Assembly (NCBI GenBank): GCA_900468285.1
Contig: UBTF01000012.1
Coordinates: 124,001 to 188,000 of the forward strand
Reading direction: 5' to 3'
Source: Hyphomicrobiales bacterium
GTDB lineage: Bacteria; Pseudomonadota; Alphaproteobacteria; Rhizobiales; Rhizobiaceae
DNA: 64,000 nucleotides
Shown one piece after another: positions 48,435 through 57,873 of the stretch. Each line of letters begins with the position of its first letter. Position 1 is the first letter of the stretch. A program made the position numbers and the translations under genes. The notes beneath the pieces were generated by a model. The model did no database searches. It worked only from the letters and a program-made list of their open reading frames with translations, and had not been told where the DNA came from.

Positions 48435-48740
48435 TTAGTGTGTCCAGGGCTGTGTGCGGGTGAACTTGAAGTTGTCCGTGTAGGACACGATCTTGCGGGT
48501 TGGCTCCTGAGGAGGAATGACGCGGTATTCGATGCCTTTGCGCTGGGCGTAGGCTTCTGCCAGTTCCTGCGTTTCAAAGGTCAGCTTTACCTGCTGGTTC
48601 ATATCCGACGAGGACGTGTAGCCCATCACAGGATCGATCTTGCGCGGAACCTCGGCGTCGAATTCCAGCACCCAGATATTCGTTTTAGCCTTGCCGGATT
48701 GCATGGCAGTCTTGGCTGGACGATAGATTTTTGCAGACAT
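48435..48740 (-). CDS. Complex I NDUFS4-like subunit (ETC complex I subunit)
   Basis: The bacterial homolog of the mitochondrial NDUFS4 (18-kDa) accessory subunit of NADH:ubiquinone oxidoreductase, 101 residues starting at 48740 (MSAKIYRPAKTAMQSGKAKT). The NIWVLEF stretch and GYTSSSDMNQQVKLTF are the family core, and RVIPPQEP lies in the C-terminal half. Such accessory subunits are typical of Alphaproteobacteria. It stands alone, 11 bases upstream of tRNA-Arg on the same strand. Confidence 0.9.
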   Translation of the reverse strand: MSAKIYRPAKTAMQSGKAKTNIWVLEFDAEVPRKIDPVMGYTSSSDMNQQVKLTFETQELAEAYAQRKGIEYRVIPPQEPTRKIVSYTDNFKFTRTQPWTH

Positions 48741-48984
48741 TTCAAACTGCTCCGGTCTTGCGATCAAGGGGCGCTCCGCCCTTTCTCCCCATCACCTACC
48801 ATAAAACCATGACAGAGCGACAGCAAAACTCAATTGGACCGACTCCCCTTTGAAGTCAAGTCCGCGCAAGCCTCGCATAATGCGGAAACCATAAAAGCCT
48901 TAGATGGGGAAAAGGCTTTACACTTATCTTGCTACATGCGGACGAAGCCTATTTTATCGGGACGACATGTAAAGGACAGCAGAC

Positions 48985-49131
48985 ATGAATGAAAACGTCA
49001 TCAAATTTCGCAAGCCGGAGCCGCCGAAACAGCCTCGCAAGCCAAACCCGCAACTGCGCAAGCTTATCGCGATTGCCGCAGTGATAGCGTTTTTTGTCGG
49101 CGCCTGGGCTTATTTCCAATACGTAGCATGA
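48985..49131 (+). CDS. Small single-span membrane protein (48 residues)
   Basis: A frame too short for common gene callers but well formed: ATG at 48985, AAAGGA about 9 bases upstream, TGA at 49129-49131. The first 27 residues are basic and Pro-rich (FRKPEPPKQPRKPNPQLRK), then a hydrophobic helix (LIAIAAVIAFFVGAWAYF) ends the protein. This type II tail-like design is common in short inner-membrane proteins. Function unknown. Confidence 0.65.
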   Translation: MNENVIKFRKPEPPKQPRKPNPQLRKLIAIAAVIAFFVGAWAYFQYVA

Positions 49132-49140
49132 ATGTAAAAA

Positions 49141-49163
49141 GGGCAGTTTCCGGAGAACTGCCC
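49141..49163. terminator. Hairpin shared by small ORF and tRNA-Pro
   Basis: The stem GGGCAGTT / AACTGCCC has a 7-base loop. On the minus strand it is followed by TTTTTA, fitting a terminator of tRNA-Pro; on the plus strand a looser T-rich tail follows. Confidence 0.8.
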
Positions 49164-49223
49164 ACATCAACTTTTCTATTTTTGAAGATTGCTAGCCATT
49201 AATTCAATGGCGTTAAAGAAAAA

Positions 49224-49300
<77 letters not shown>

Positions 49301-49656
49301 CCTTTTCGATGGTGGGGAGATACACGGTTCATACATGCTCTGCAACAGCAAAATGACATTTTTTACCGATTTTTTGCATTGCAAAAAACTGTCTAGCAAC
49401 AAGACAGAATTGATGGAGAAGATTTTTTCGATCAGCGCGTTTCTCCCGTATGCCTGACAGCATCGTGCGAGAATAAAGGTGGTCAACTTATTTTGTTTTT
49501 AACGATTATACGGACTAATCGCCGGCACGACACGGCAACTGCCGAATGCATGATGCGAACGTCGGAGCCTGCGCGGCATTTCATTACATTCATCTGAAGC
49601 ACTGCATGCCACCACGTGCCGAACTGTCGCGCATATGGGTTGGGGGGAGACAATTC
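49301..49656. other. 356-base gap between tRNA-Pro and chemoreceptor; contains a perfect 19-bp dyad
   Basis: No gene is supported. At 49370-49388 TTTTTTGCA-T-TGCAAAAAA is a perfect dyad, and CTGTCT/AGACAG flank a 7-base loop just after it. The last 150 bases likely hold the chemoreceptor promoter. The adjacent hairpins could belong to an unannotated small RNA. Confidence 0.4.
49370..49388. promoter_or_regulatory. Perfect 19-bp dyad TTTTTTGCA-T-TGCAAAAAA
   Basis: Two perfect 9-base arms with a 1-base centre. It is AT-rich and lies 69 bases upstream of tRNA-Pro and 268 upstream of the chemoreceptor start. It could be a protein-binding site; no factor is assigned. Confidence 0.4.
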
Positions 49657-51591
49657 ATGCTGGAAAATTTTGGAATTAAAACAAAGATATTATCTCTGCT
49701 TGTCGTTTTGGGCGTCATTTCGCTGTCAGGCATCGCCTATATGTCTATCCGCTTCAACCATGCCAACGACACTTACCACGGCTTCATTCGTAATGAGAGC
49801 CAGGCTGCGGTTCTTGGTGCCCGTGCCTCGGCTGGCGTCTGGACGGCGGTCGCTATTTCCGGCCGTCTGCTGGAGCAGGATCCTACATCGACCGTCTACA
49901 AGGACATGAAGGAGAAATACGAAAAGGATCTGCAGACAGCAGCCGAGCGGTTTCAGGCTGTTGGCGTTGCCGTGCCCAGCCGCCAGCCAACAATGCAGAA
50001 GATCCTGACGATCCTGGCCGCGGTCAAAGCCAATACCGATAAGGCTATCGTCATGGCAGCCTCCGGCAACAAGGCAGGCGTACCCGCAATCATGGCGGAA
50101 AATGATGGGCTGATGAAGCAGCTGTCCACGGAGACTGGCGGCAATAATACGGCGATGATGGAATTGCTGACGTCAGGCGGCGACAGCATGTCGGAAGACG
50201 TCAAGTCAATCATTATGTTCAGCATCATCTCGCTCAGCATTGGCGTCGTCCTTGCGCTGGGCCTTGCTCTGTATGTTTCTCACGCAGGGATCACCGGTCC
50301 AATGGCTGTATTGCGCGAACGTATGATCGGCCTTGCCAAAGGCGAGACCAGCCAGGAAATCGCTGGCATCAACCGCGCCGATGAAATCGGGCAGATGGCA
50401 CAGGCAGTGGCCGTGTTCCGCACGAACGCCATTGAGCGGGCACAACTGACAAAACAGGCAGATGCCGCCCAGGAAGCCAGCTTGTCGGAGCGGCTGGAGC
50501 GCGAAGCCCAGAAGGCGCGCGAAGCACAGGACCTGCAGCAGGCCGTAAACGAACTCGAGACTGCGCTGGGCCGCCTCGCCGATGGCGATCTGGCCTTCCG
50601 CATCGAAACGCCTTTTGTCGAGCATCTCGACGGTCTGCGCCGCAACTTCAACGATTCCATCCAGAAGCTCAATGCCGCCATGGCGACCGTCGGCGGAAAT
50701 GCACAGGCCATCAATGCCGGTGCAAACGAGCTTCTGTCTTCGGCCGACAACCTGTCCAAACGCACCGAGCAGCAGGCGGCTTCGGTTGAGCAAACGGCGG
50801 CTGCTCTGGAACAGATCACGACAACGGTGAAGGACGCAGCGAAACGCGCCGATGAGGCCAGCAAGCTCGTCGTTCGCACCCGCGATGGTGCCGAAAGCTC
50901 CAGCAAGATCGTGGGCGAAGCCATCAATGCCATGCACCAGATCGAAAATTCGTCCAATGAGATCGCCAATATCATAGGCGTTATCGACGACATCGCATTC
51001 CAGACGAACCTTCTGGCTCTGAATGCCGGTGTCGAAGCGGCACGCGCAGGCGAAGCTGGCAAGGGCTTTGCAGTCGTTGCCCAGGAGGTGCGTGAACTGG
51101 CCTCGCGTTCGGCGAACGCTGCCAAGGAGATCAAGGCGCTGATCAACACGTCCGGCGATCAGGTCAAAACCGGTGTCACACTGGTGGGCGAAACCGGAAA
51201 ATCGCTTCAGACGATTGCCGCAGAAGTGCAGGAAATCAACCGGCACGTTCACGCCATCGCCGAAGCATCGCGGGAGCAGTCACTCGGGCTGCAGGAGATC
51301 AACACCGCCGTCAACACGATGGATCAGGGTACGCAGCAGAATGCGGCAATGGTCGAAGAATCCACCGCCGCCAGCCACGCACTTGCGAAGGAGGCACGCA
51401 GCCTCACCGAGATGCTGGCGCAGTTCCGGCTGGGCGACGCAGGCACGGCTCGACAGGCTGCAAGGCCACGCGCGGCCGCATCCACATCCCCCTCTGTTCC
51501 CTCGCCTGCCCGCAGCATGGGCCGTAAACTCGCAGCCGCCTTTGGTGGCGGTGCAGCAGCGGTAAAAGAGCCGGAATGGGCTGAATTCTGA
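49657..51591 (+). CDS. Methyl-accepting chemotaxis protein
   Basis: A chemoreceptor of 644 residues starting at 49657 ([20 protein letters not shown]) after GGGGAG. TM1 is at about 11-29, then a periplasmic sensor domain, TM2 near 187-210, and a HAMP region. The signalling hairpin tip is [20 protein letters not shown], where most receptors have [12 protein letters not shown]. The protein ends in EWAEF, like the CheR/CheB-tethering pentapeptide. The ligand is unknown. The adjacent exporter may be coincidental. Confidence 0.94.
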   Translation: MLENFGIKTKILSLLVVLGVISLSGIAYMSIRFNHANDTYHGFIRNESQAAVLGARASAGVWTAVAISGRLLEQDPTSTVYKDMKEKYEKDLQTAAERFQAVGVAVPSRQPTMQKILTILAAVKANTDKAIVMAASGNKAGVPAIMAENDGLMKQLSTETGGNNTAMMELLTSGGDSMSEDVKSIIMFSIISLSIGVVLALGLALYVSHAGITGPMAVLRERMIGLAKGETSQEIAGINRADEIGQMAQAVAVFRTNAIERAQLTKQADAAQEASLSERLEREAQKAREAQDLQQAVNELETALGRLADGDLAFRIETPFVEHLDGLRRNFNDSIQKLNAAMATVGGNAQAINAGANELLSSADNLSKRTEQQAASVEQTAAALEQITTTVKDAAKRADEASKLVVRTRDGAESSSKIVGEAINAMHQIENSSNEIANIIGVIDDIAFQTNLLALNAGVEAARAGEAGKGFAVVAQEVRELASRSANAAKEIKALINTSGDQVKTGVTLVGETGKSLQTIAAEVQEINRHVHAIAEASREQSLGLQEINTAVNTMDQGTQQNAAMVEESTAASHALAKEARSLTEMLAQFRLGDAGTARQAARPRAAASTSPSVPSPARSMGRKLAAAFGGGAAAVKEPEWAEF

Positions 51592-51597
51592 GAGACA

Positions 51598-51624
51598 GCC
51601 CGCCGGGTTCTAAACCCGGCGGGC
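51598..51624 (+). terminator. Strong hairpin after chemoreceptor gene
   Basis: A 12-bp perfect stem GCCCGCCGGGTT / AACCCGGCGGGC with a 3-base loop starts 6 bases past the stop. No T-run follows, so it may stabilise the mRNA end or act with Rho. Confidence 0.6.
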
Positions 51625-51869
51625 ACCAACCGTTCCGGACGTTAGTGCCGCGCGCCATGAATGGCAGTTGTCCACCGACGCGCTCTTCCATTTGTGACCC
51701 GCGCCGGACCTGTTACCGATAATATTACCAAGTTTTCACTTCACGCTGCCGCAAAGCTGTGCAACTTCCGTTCGATAAACAGAACGTGGAGCCGAATCCG
51801 ATCCAGATCGTTCATCAGGCGTCATTCGCACGATATTGTCACGGGTCGGCCGAGTTGCAGGGAAGAGAA

Positions 51870-53168
51870 ATGACCAAGCCCGATGATTTCGGCAACGATA
51901 CAAGCAGGCCGGCACAACAACCGGACCTTCGAGAGATTCTCGGCGCTTCCAGAAAAGGCAAAAGAAAGTCTCGCCGTTTTATCTATGTGCTGGGCGCGGT
52001 TCTGCTGCTGGGTGGGGCGGTGACCTATTATTATATTTCTGGCGGCTCGCAGGTTTCCTATACCTACACCACGGCAGACGTCAAAAAGGGCGATCTATCC
52101 GTCATCGTTACATCCACGGGTTCGGTTCAGCCAACCGATCAGGTGGATATTTCCAGCGAGCTTTCCGGCACCGTTCGAAAGGTCAATGTGACCTATAACA
52201 GCCCGGTCAAGGCAGGCGACGTGTTGGCAGAACTGGACACGAACAAGCTGCAAGCGGATGTGCAGAGTGCCCGCGCCAAGCTCGCCTCGGCACAAGCGAA
52301 TGTTCTCAAGGCAACCGCCGACCTCGGCTCCGCCAAGGCATCGCTCGACCGGCTCAAATCGCTCGTGCAGAGCCGTGTGTCCAGCCAGCAGGATCTGGAC
52401 GCCGCACAGTTCAATTATGATGCTGCCGCAGCTACGCTTCAGGTCAATAGCGCGTCCGTGCTGTCGTCGGAGGCTGATTTGCGCTTGGCTGAACTCAACC
52501 TCGGCAAGGCCAAAATCATCTCGCCGATTGACGGTGTGGTACTCACGCGCGACGTTGATCCAGGGGCCACGGTGGCTTCGTCACTCAATGCGCCCGTTCT
52601 CTTCACCATCGCCGGCGATTTGCGGCAGATGGAATTGCAGGTCGCGATTGACGAGGCTGACGTCGGAAAAGTCCGGAACGGCCAGACTGCGTCTTTCAAT
52701 GTCGACGCCTATCCGGACCGCAACTTCCCCGCCTCCATTGAGACGGTGCGATTTGCGTCTGAGACCGTTTCGAACGTCGTGACCTATAAGGGCATTCTGA
52801 CTGTCGACAATGCGGAATTGCTTCTGCGCCCAGGCATGACAGCCACAGCCAATATCGTGGTGGAGCAGGTGAAGGACGCCATCCTCGTCCCCAATACCGC
52901 TCTCAGATACAGTCCACCACGCGAATCCGCCTCTCGTGGCGGTGGCGGGCTGATGGGACTGTTTCGGCCTCCGCGAATGAACAGGCAGCGTGGTGGCGAC
53001 GAACCGGCGGTCTCGGCAAAGCGAAACATCTGGGTCCTGCGCAACAACAATCCCGTCCCCGTCGAGGTGGAAACCGGCTCTACGGACGGCCAGTTCACCG
53101 CCATCAAATCGGGCGACGTGAAGGTTGACGATCAGGTCATTACAGACGCTTCCCAGCGCAGCAATTGA
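51870..53168 (+). CDS. MacA-like periplasmic adaptor (RND/HlyD family)
   Basis: An efflux membrane-fusion protein of 432 residues starting at 51870 after AGGGAAGAG. One N-terminal membrane segment is at about 35-57 (FIYVLGAVLLLGGAVTYYY), followed by a lipoyl half (DQVDISSELSGTVRKV), a coiled-coil hairpin (SARAKLASAQANVLK) and a beta-barrel. The genes for its ATPase and permease follow. The C-terminal region has a Gly/Arg-rich insert near residue 370 (RGGGGLMGLFRPP). Confidence 0.92.
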   Translation: MTKPDDFGNDTSRPAQQPDLREILGASRKGKRKSRRFIYVLGAVLLLGGAVTYYYISGGSQVSYTYTTADVKKGDLSVIVTSTGSVQPTDQVDISSELSGTVRKVNVTYNSPVKAGDVLAELDTNKLQADVQSARAKLASAQANVLKATADLGSAKASLDRLKSLVQSRVSSQQDLDAAQFNYDAAAATLQVNSASVLSSEADLRLAELNLGKAKIISPIDGVVLTRDVDPGATVASSLNAPVLFTIAGDLRQMELQVAIDEADVGKVRNGQTASFNVDAYPDRNFPASIETVRFASETVSNVVTYKGILTVDNAELLLRPGMTATANIVVEQVKDAILVPNTALRYSPPRESASRGGGGLMGLFRPPRMNRQRGGDEPAVSAKRNIWVLRNNNPVPVEVETGSTDGQFTAIKSGDVKVDDQVITDASQRSN

Positions 53169-53182
53169 AGCGGGAGCAGAGC

Positions 53183-53891
<709 letters not shown>

Positions 53892-53902
<11 letters not shown>

Positions 53903-55100
53903 GACAGCCCGGCTTGCATTGCGCGCCATAAGCCGGAACATGCTTCGCTCGTTCCTGACAGTGCTTGGCGTCGTCATCGGCGTGGCGGCAGTCATCGCCA
54001 TGGTCACAATCGGAAACGGCACTACGGCGCAGGTGAAATCGGAGCTTTCGCGCCTGGGCACCAACATGCTTTTCGTACGCCCGGGCCAGTTCGGCCCTGG
54101 GCGTGCCAGCACTGAGGCGAAGCGTTTCAACGAGCATGACGTTCAGGCCATGCGTGACCAGCTCGGCGGTGTGCGCGCCGTCGCTCCACTCAATAGAAGC
54201 TCTGCTGCGACGGTCATCTATGGCGGCAAGAATCATTCGACCAGCGTGGTTGGCACCACCAATGATTACCTGACCGTGCAGGACTGGACGCTGGCACTGG
54301 GACGGGAGTTCCTGCCTGCGGAAGATCGTGGCGGTCAAATCGGCTGCATCATCGGCGAGACCGTTCGGCAGGAGCTGTTCGGGTCCGCCAACCCGGTCGG
54401 ACAGACGATCCGGGTCAGCAACATCTCCTGCCCTGTCATCGGGGTGCTGGCGCGCAAGGGCCAATCGGGCTTAGGTGACGATCAGGACGACACCATCATC
54501 ATGCCACTGAAAATCCACCAGCGGCGCATCGGTGGCACCACGACCATATCGAGCATCATGGTCTCTGCGCAGGACGGCGTGTCCACCGCCAAGGTTCAGG
54601 CAGATATCGAAAACCTGCTGCGCGAACGCCGTCGCATCGGTTTGGGCCGCGAGGACGATTTTACCGTCAATGACATGGCGCAGATCGCTTCGGCAATGAC
54701 GGGAACCACGACCCTGCTGACCGGGCTTCTCGGCGCTGTCGCGGCGGTCAGTCTTCTGGTCGGTGGCATTGGCATCATGAACATCATGCTTGTTTCCGTG
54801 ACCGAACGGACCCGCGAAATCGGCATCCGGCTTGCTATCGGCGCGTTGGAAAAACAGGTCCTGACCCAGTTTCTGGTCGAGGCGGTGATGCTCTCTGCCT
54901 TCGGAGGTCTCGCTGGAATTCTCACGGGGCTGGGTCTTGCCTATGCCGTTGTGAGCTTTTTGGGCGTTCCCTTCGTCACAAGCCCTTCGATCATCGCGCT
55001 CGCATTCGCCTTCTCCGCGGCAATCGGTGTCATTTTTGGTTACTTCCCGGCGCGCAGGGCAGCGAACCTCAGCCCTATCGAGGCGCTGCGACACGAATGA
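53892..55100 (+). CDS. MacB-type ABC transporter permease (FtsX-like)
   Basis: A 402-residue permease starting at 53892 ([20 protein letters not shown]), with GGAGG before it. One N-terminal helix is followed by a periplasmic domain of about 230 residues, then three C-terminal helices ([22 protein letters not shown] first), the usual FtsX/MacB topology. With the adaptor and ATPase it forms a tripartite efflux or lipoprotein-type exporter. No outer membrane channel gene is adjacent, so a shared TolC is expected. Confidence 0.93.
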
Positions 55101-55165
55101 GCCAAACGGTTGTCTTTCCGCTCTGCACTCTCCATATGAGGATAAGTGTATAAAGGAATTTGACC

Positions 55166-55648
55166 GTGAGCGTAGCCTTCGTAAAGGAAGAGAGTGCCGA
55201 AACCGCAGCAGAAACACAGCTGCCGGATCGCCCCGTCTCGCCGCATCCCAACCTTGTCACCGAGGCGGGTTTGATAGCACTCCAGAAGCAGGTCGCTGCC
55301 GCAAGAGCGGCATTCGATGAGGCAAACGCTATCGACGACATCAACGAGCGTCGACGACAGGCTGGCCCGCACATGCGCGATCTCAGGTATTTTTCCGAAA
55401 GGCTTCATACCGCACAATTCGTAGCGCCGCCCGAAAACAACGATGTCGTCGCCTTCGGCAGCACCGTGACATTCTCGCGGGAAGACGGGCGGGTGCAGAC
55501 CTACCGGATTGTCGGGGAAGACGAAGCAGACCCAAAGACGGGATCGATCTCCTACGTCTCCCCTGTCGCCAGGGCGCTTTTGGGAAAATCGGTCGGTGAT
55601 CCAGCCTATGTGGGTGACGATGAGCTGGAAATCACTGCTATCAGCTGA
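55166..55648 (+). CDS. GreA/GreB-family transcript cleavage factor-like protein
   Basis: A 160-residue GreA/GreB-like protein starting at GTG 55166 after AAAGGA. The N-terminal 75 residues would form the coiled coil inserted into the RNA polymerase secondary channel; its tip reads AIDDINERRR, keeping an acidic D-x-x-E like the DLSE of GreA. The C-terminal FKBP-like domain includes VVAFGSTVTFSREDGRVQTY and the SVGDPAYVG turn. The sequence is divergent from housekeeping GreA, so it is probably a paralog. Confidence 0.82.
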   Translation: MSVAFVKEESAETAAETQLPDRPVSPHPNLVTEAGLIALQKQVAAARAAFDEANAIDDINERRRQAGPHMRDLRYFSERLHTAQFVAPPENNDVVAFGSTVTFSREDGRVQTYRIVGEDEADPKTGSISYVSPVARALLGKSVGDPAYVGDDELEITAIS

Positions 55649-55725
55649 TGTTTGCTTGCTAGGCGGTCGGACAAGCGATATTTGATCGTCAAGATCGCAC
55701 TCCTACCTACAAGGCCAGCTACCTG

Positions 55726-56676
55726 ATGACAGCGGAATTTCTCGTTACCCACTCCGGTGGCTTTCATGCCGATGAACTTCTGTCCAGCGTCATCCTGACC
55801 CGCCTCTTCCCCCAGGCGAAAATCATACGCAGCCGCTCGCCGGAATGGATCACGCCTGCCTCCGATCGTATCATCTACGACGTGGGCGGCGCCTATGATG
55901 CGCAGGCGCGCATTTTCGATCATCATCAGCGCGGAGCACCTCTTAGAGAGGACGGCCAGCCCTATAGTTCTTTCGGACTGGTGTGGAAGCATTTCGGTCG
56001 CGACTATCTGGCGGCATCGGGCATTTCCGATACCCATATCGACGCCCTTCACGCGTCATTCGACGCGAGCTTCGTTCTGCCAATCGATCTCACGGATAAT
56101 GGTGCGCTGAGCCCATCTACCGCGGGGCAACTGTCTACCTTGACACTGCCCAGCCTGCTTGAGACGCTGAAGCCATCTTTCGACAATACCGACCCAGAAG
56201 CCGACGACCGCGCGTTCCATCATGCGCTCTCCATCGCGCGCAGCTTCGTTGAGGCAAACATCGAGAAGAAGGCGGCAAAGCTGCGGGCTGAAGCCCTTGT
56301 GTTGAAGGCCATCGATGCAACGGGCGAAGGCCGCGTTCTGGAGCTTCCTTTGGGAATGCCGTTCCGTCCTGCAATCGTCAAAGCCGGTGCTGACCATCTT
56401 CTTTTCGTGGTCCACCCGCGCGACAAGGATTGGTGCGTAACGGGTATTCGCCGTGCCGACGATGGTTTTGAACTGCGAGCAGACCTGCCCGCGGCCTGGG
56501 GTGGACTGACGGACGCCGATCTGGAGGCAGTTTCCGGCGTTGAGGGCGCAACCTTCTGCCACAATGGCCGCTTCATCGCGGCTGCGAAATCACGCGCAGC
56601 CGCGCTTGAAATGGCCGAGATCGCAGTCAAGACCGCTCTGATCGATGCTGCAAAATCGGCAACCGCCGCGCCCTGA
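55726..56676 (+). CDS. MYG1-family protein (DHH-like predicted nuclease/phosphoesterase)
   Basis: A 316-residue protein. The family motifs are THSGGFHADELLS near 8-20, DVGG near 50, and FDHHQRG near 63-69, all of DHH phosphoesterase type with metal-binding His and Asp. Eukaryotic MYG1 is a 3'-5' RNA exonuclease; bacterial function is untested. It is convergent with the DUF1501 gene with a 10-base gap. Confidence 0.88.
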   Translation: MTAEFLVTHSGGFHADELLSSVILTRLFPQAKIIRSRSPEWITPASDRIIYDVGGAYDAQARIFDHHQRGAPLREDGQPYSSFGLVWKHFGRDYLAASGISDTHIDALHASFDASFVLPIDLTDNGALSPSTAGQLSTLTLPSLLETLKPSFDNTDPEADDRAFHHALSIARSFVEANIEKKAAKLRAEALVLKAIDATGEGRVLELPLGMPFRPAIVKAGADHLLFVVHPRDKDWCVTGIRRADDGFELRADLPAAWGGLTDADLEAVSGVEGATFCHNGRFIAAAKSRAAALEMAEIAVKTALIDAAKSATAAP

Positions 56677-56686
56677 TCTGGTCACC

Positions 56687-57868
56687 TCAGATTTTGAGGT
56701 AGGCTGAGGACCTGTCGAAGTTCAGGCCGGGAAATATCGTGTTGGTCAGCGCTTCACTGGATACGTCGAACTGGCGGTAAAGCATGGCGGCGGCAAGTTC
56801 GCGAACATCGCCGGTCGGCATCAGGTCGCGGTCGTCGAGAAGCTTGCCATCGCCGAGGCCGGGCCAGTTGCCTAGAACGCGGCCGCCATCGATGCCGCCA
56901 CCAGCAAGGACTGCGACGCCGCCTGTGCCGTGGTCAGTACCGCCTGTTCCGTTCTCGCGGGCCGTGCGTCCAAATTCGGTCATCGCAACGACAACCGTTT
57001 TCTTCCAGACCTCCGGCCCGACCGCATCTTTCAGCGTCGTCAGCGCAATGGTCAGGTCCTTGACCGTTCTGGCAAACTGCCCCTTCTGCCCCGCATGGGT
57101 ATCCCAGCCATCCACGGAAAAACTAGCGATGCGGTAATCTTCTTTCAGCAAACCGCCCGCGAGTTTTGCGACATCGCGAATGCCCTGCCCGCGCTTTTCA
57201 TCCTGAAAGAGTTGTTCCGCAGACATGTCGGTGCGCAAGGCTTCGGCCAGAACCTGGTTGAATTCCGGATCATTCGCATAGAGCCGCTTGAAGAAGCCGA
57301 TTTCATCGGCTCCCATCGTCATGTTGGACGTGGAGGCCCAGACGTCCGCTTCGTTCGGACCTGAGAGAATGAGCTCCATCGACGTGTTGATGTCTATCGC
57401 CTTGCGATCTGCGGAGCGCGGGATGGACGACAGGGCGCGGTTGAGCCATCCGGTGCGTTCCTCATGGACATGCTCTGCCCCGCTCTCCAGCATGTCCTGC
57501 CCGTCAAAATGGCTGCGCTGATCGCGGTAGGGTGTGGAAACCGCATGGACGAAGGCCAGTTCCTTCGCCTGCCACAGCGGCATCAACGGCTGCGCTGCCG
57601 GGTTGAGCCCGAAATGCCCATCGAGATCGATCAGGCCGGTATCTGGCGTCAGGGCAAGTGTCGGACGAAACCCTGCGAATGCAGGATCACCATAGGGCTG
57701 AACGAGGTCCAGCCCATCCATGGCTCCGCGAAGCACAATGGTGACGAAGCGGTTTTCGCATGGCATGGCGGCGAAGCTGACTGGTGAAAACGCCGGCACG
57801 GCAGCCGCGCAGCAAGCCGTCACCAGAAAATTGCGGCGGCTGATAAGCATGGTCTGAGAGATGGTCAT
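56687..57868 (-). CDS. DUF1501 domain protein with Tat-type signal
   Basis: A 393-residue exported protein starting at 57868 (MTISQTMLISRRNFLVTACC), with AGGAGATAGG before it. SRRNFLVTACCAAAVPA is a twin-arginine-like signal. The core has RGAMDGLDLVQPYGD and TEFGRTARENGTGGTDHGTGG, typical of DUF1501, a sulfatase-like/alkaline phosphatase-like fold. It is 5 bases after the DUF1800 gene on the same strand, the common pairing. Confidence 0.92.
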   Translation of the reverse strand: MTISQTMLISRRNFLVTACCAAAVPAFSPVSFAAMPCENRFVTIVLRGAMDGLDLVQPYGDPAFAGFRPTLALTPDTGLIDLDGHFGLNPAAQPLMPLWQAKELAFVHAVSTPYRDQRSHFDGQDMLESGAEHVHEERTGWLNRALSSIPRSADRKAIDINTSMELILSGPNEADVWASTSNMTMGADEIGFFKRLYANDPEFNQVLAEALRTDMSAEQLFQDEKRGQGIRDVAKLAGGLLKEDYRIASFSVDGWDTHAGQKGQFARTVKDLTIALTTLKDAVGPEVWKKTVVVAMTEFGRTARENGTGGTDHGTGGVAVLAGGGIDGGRVLGNWPGLGDGKLLDDRDLMPTGDVRELAAAMLYRQFDVSSEALTNTIFPGLNFDRSSAYLKI

Positions 57869-57873
57869 TGATC

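Noticed and set aside
49490-49520. CtrA-like TTAACGAT before the chemoreceptor
   Set aside because: Only a half-site resembling TTAACCAT; the TTAA-N7-TTAA partner is not present.
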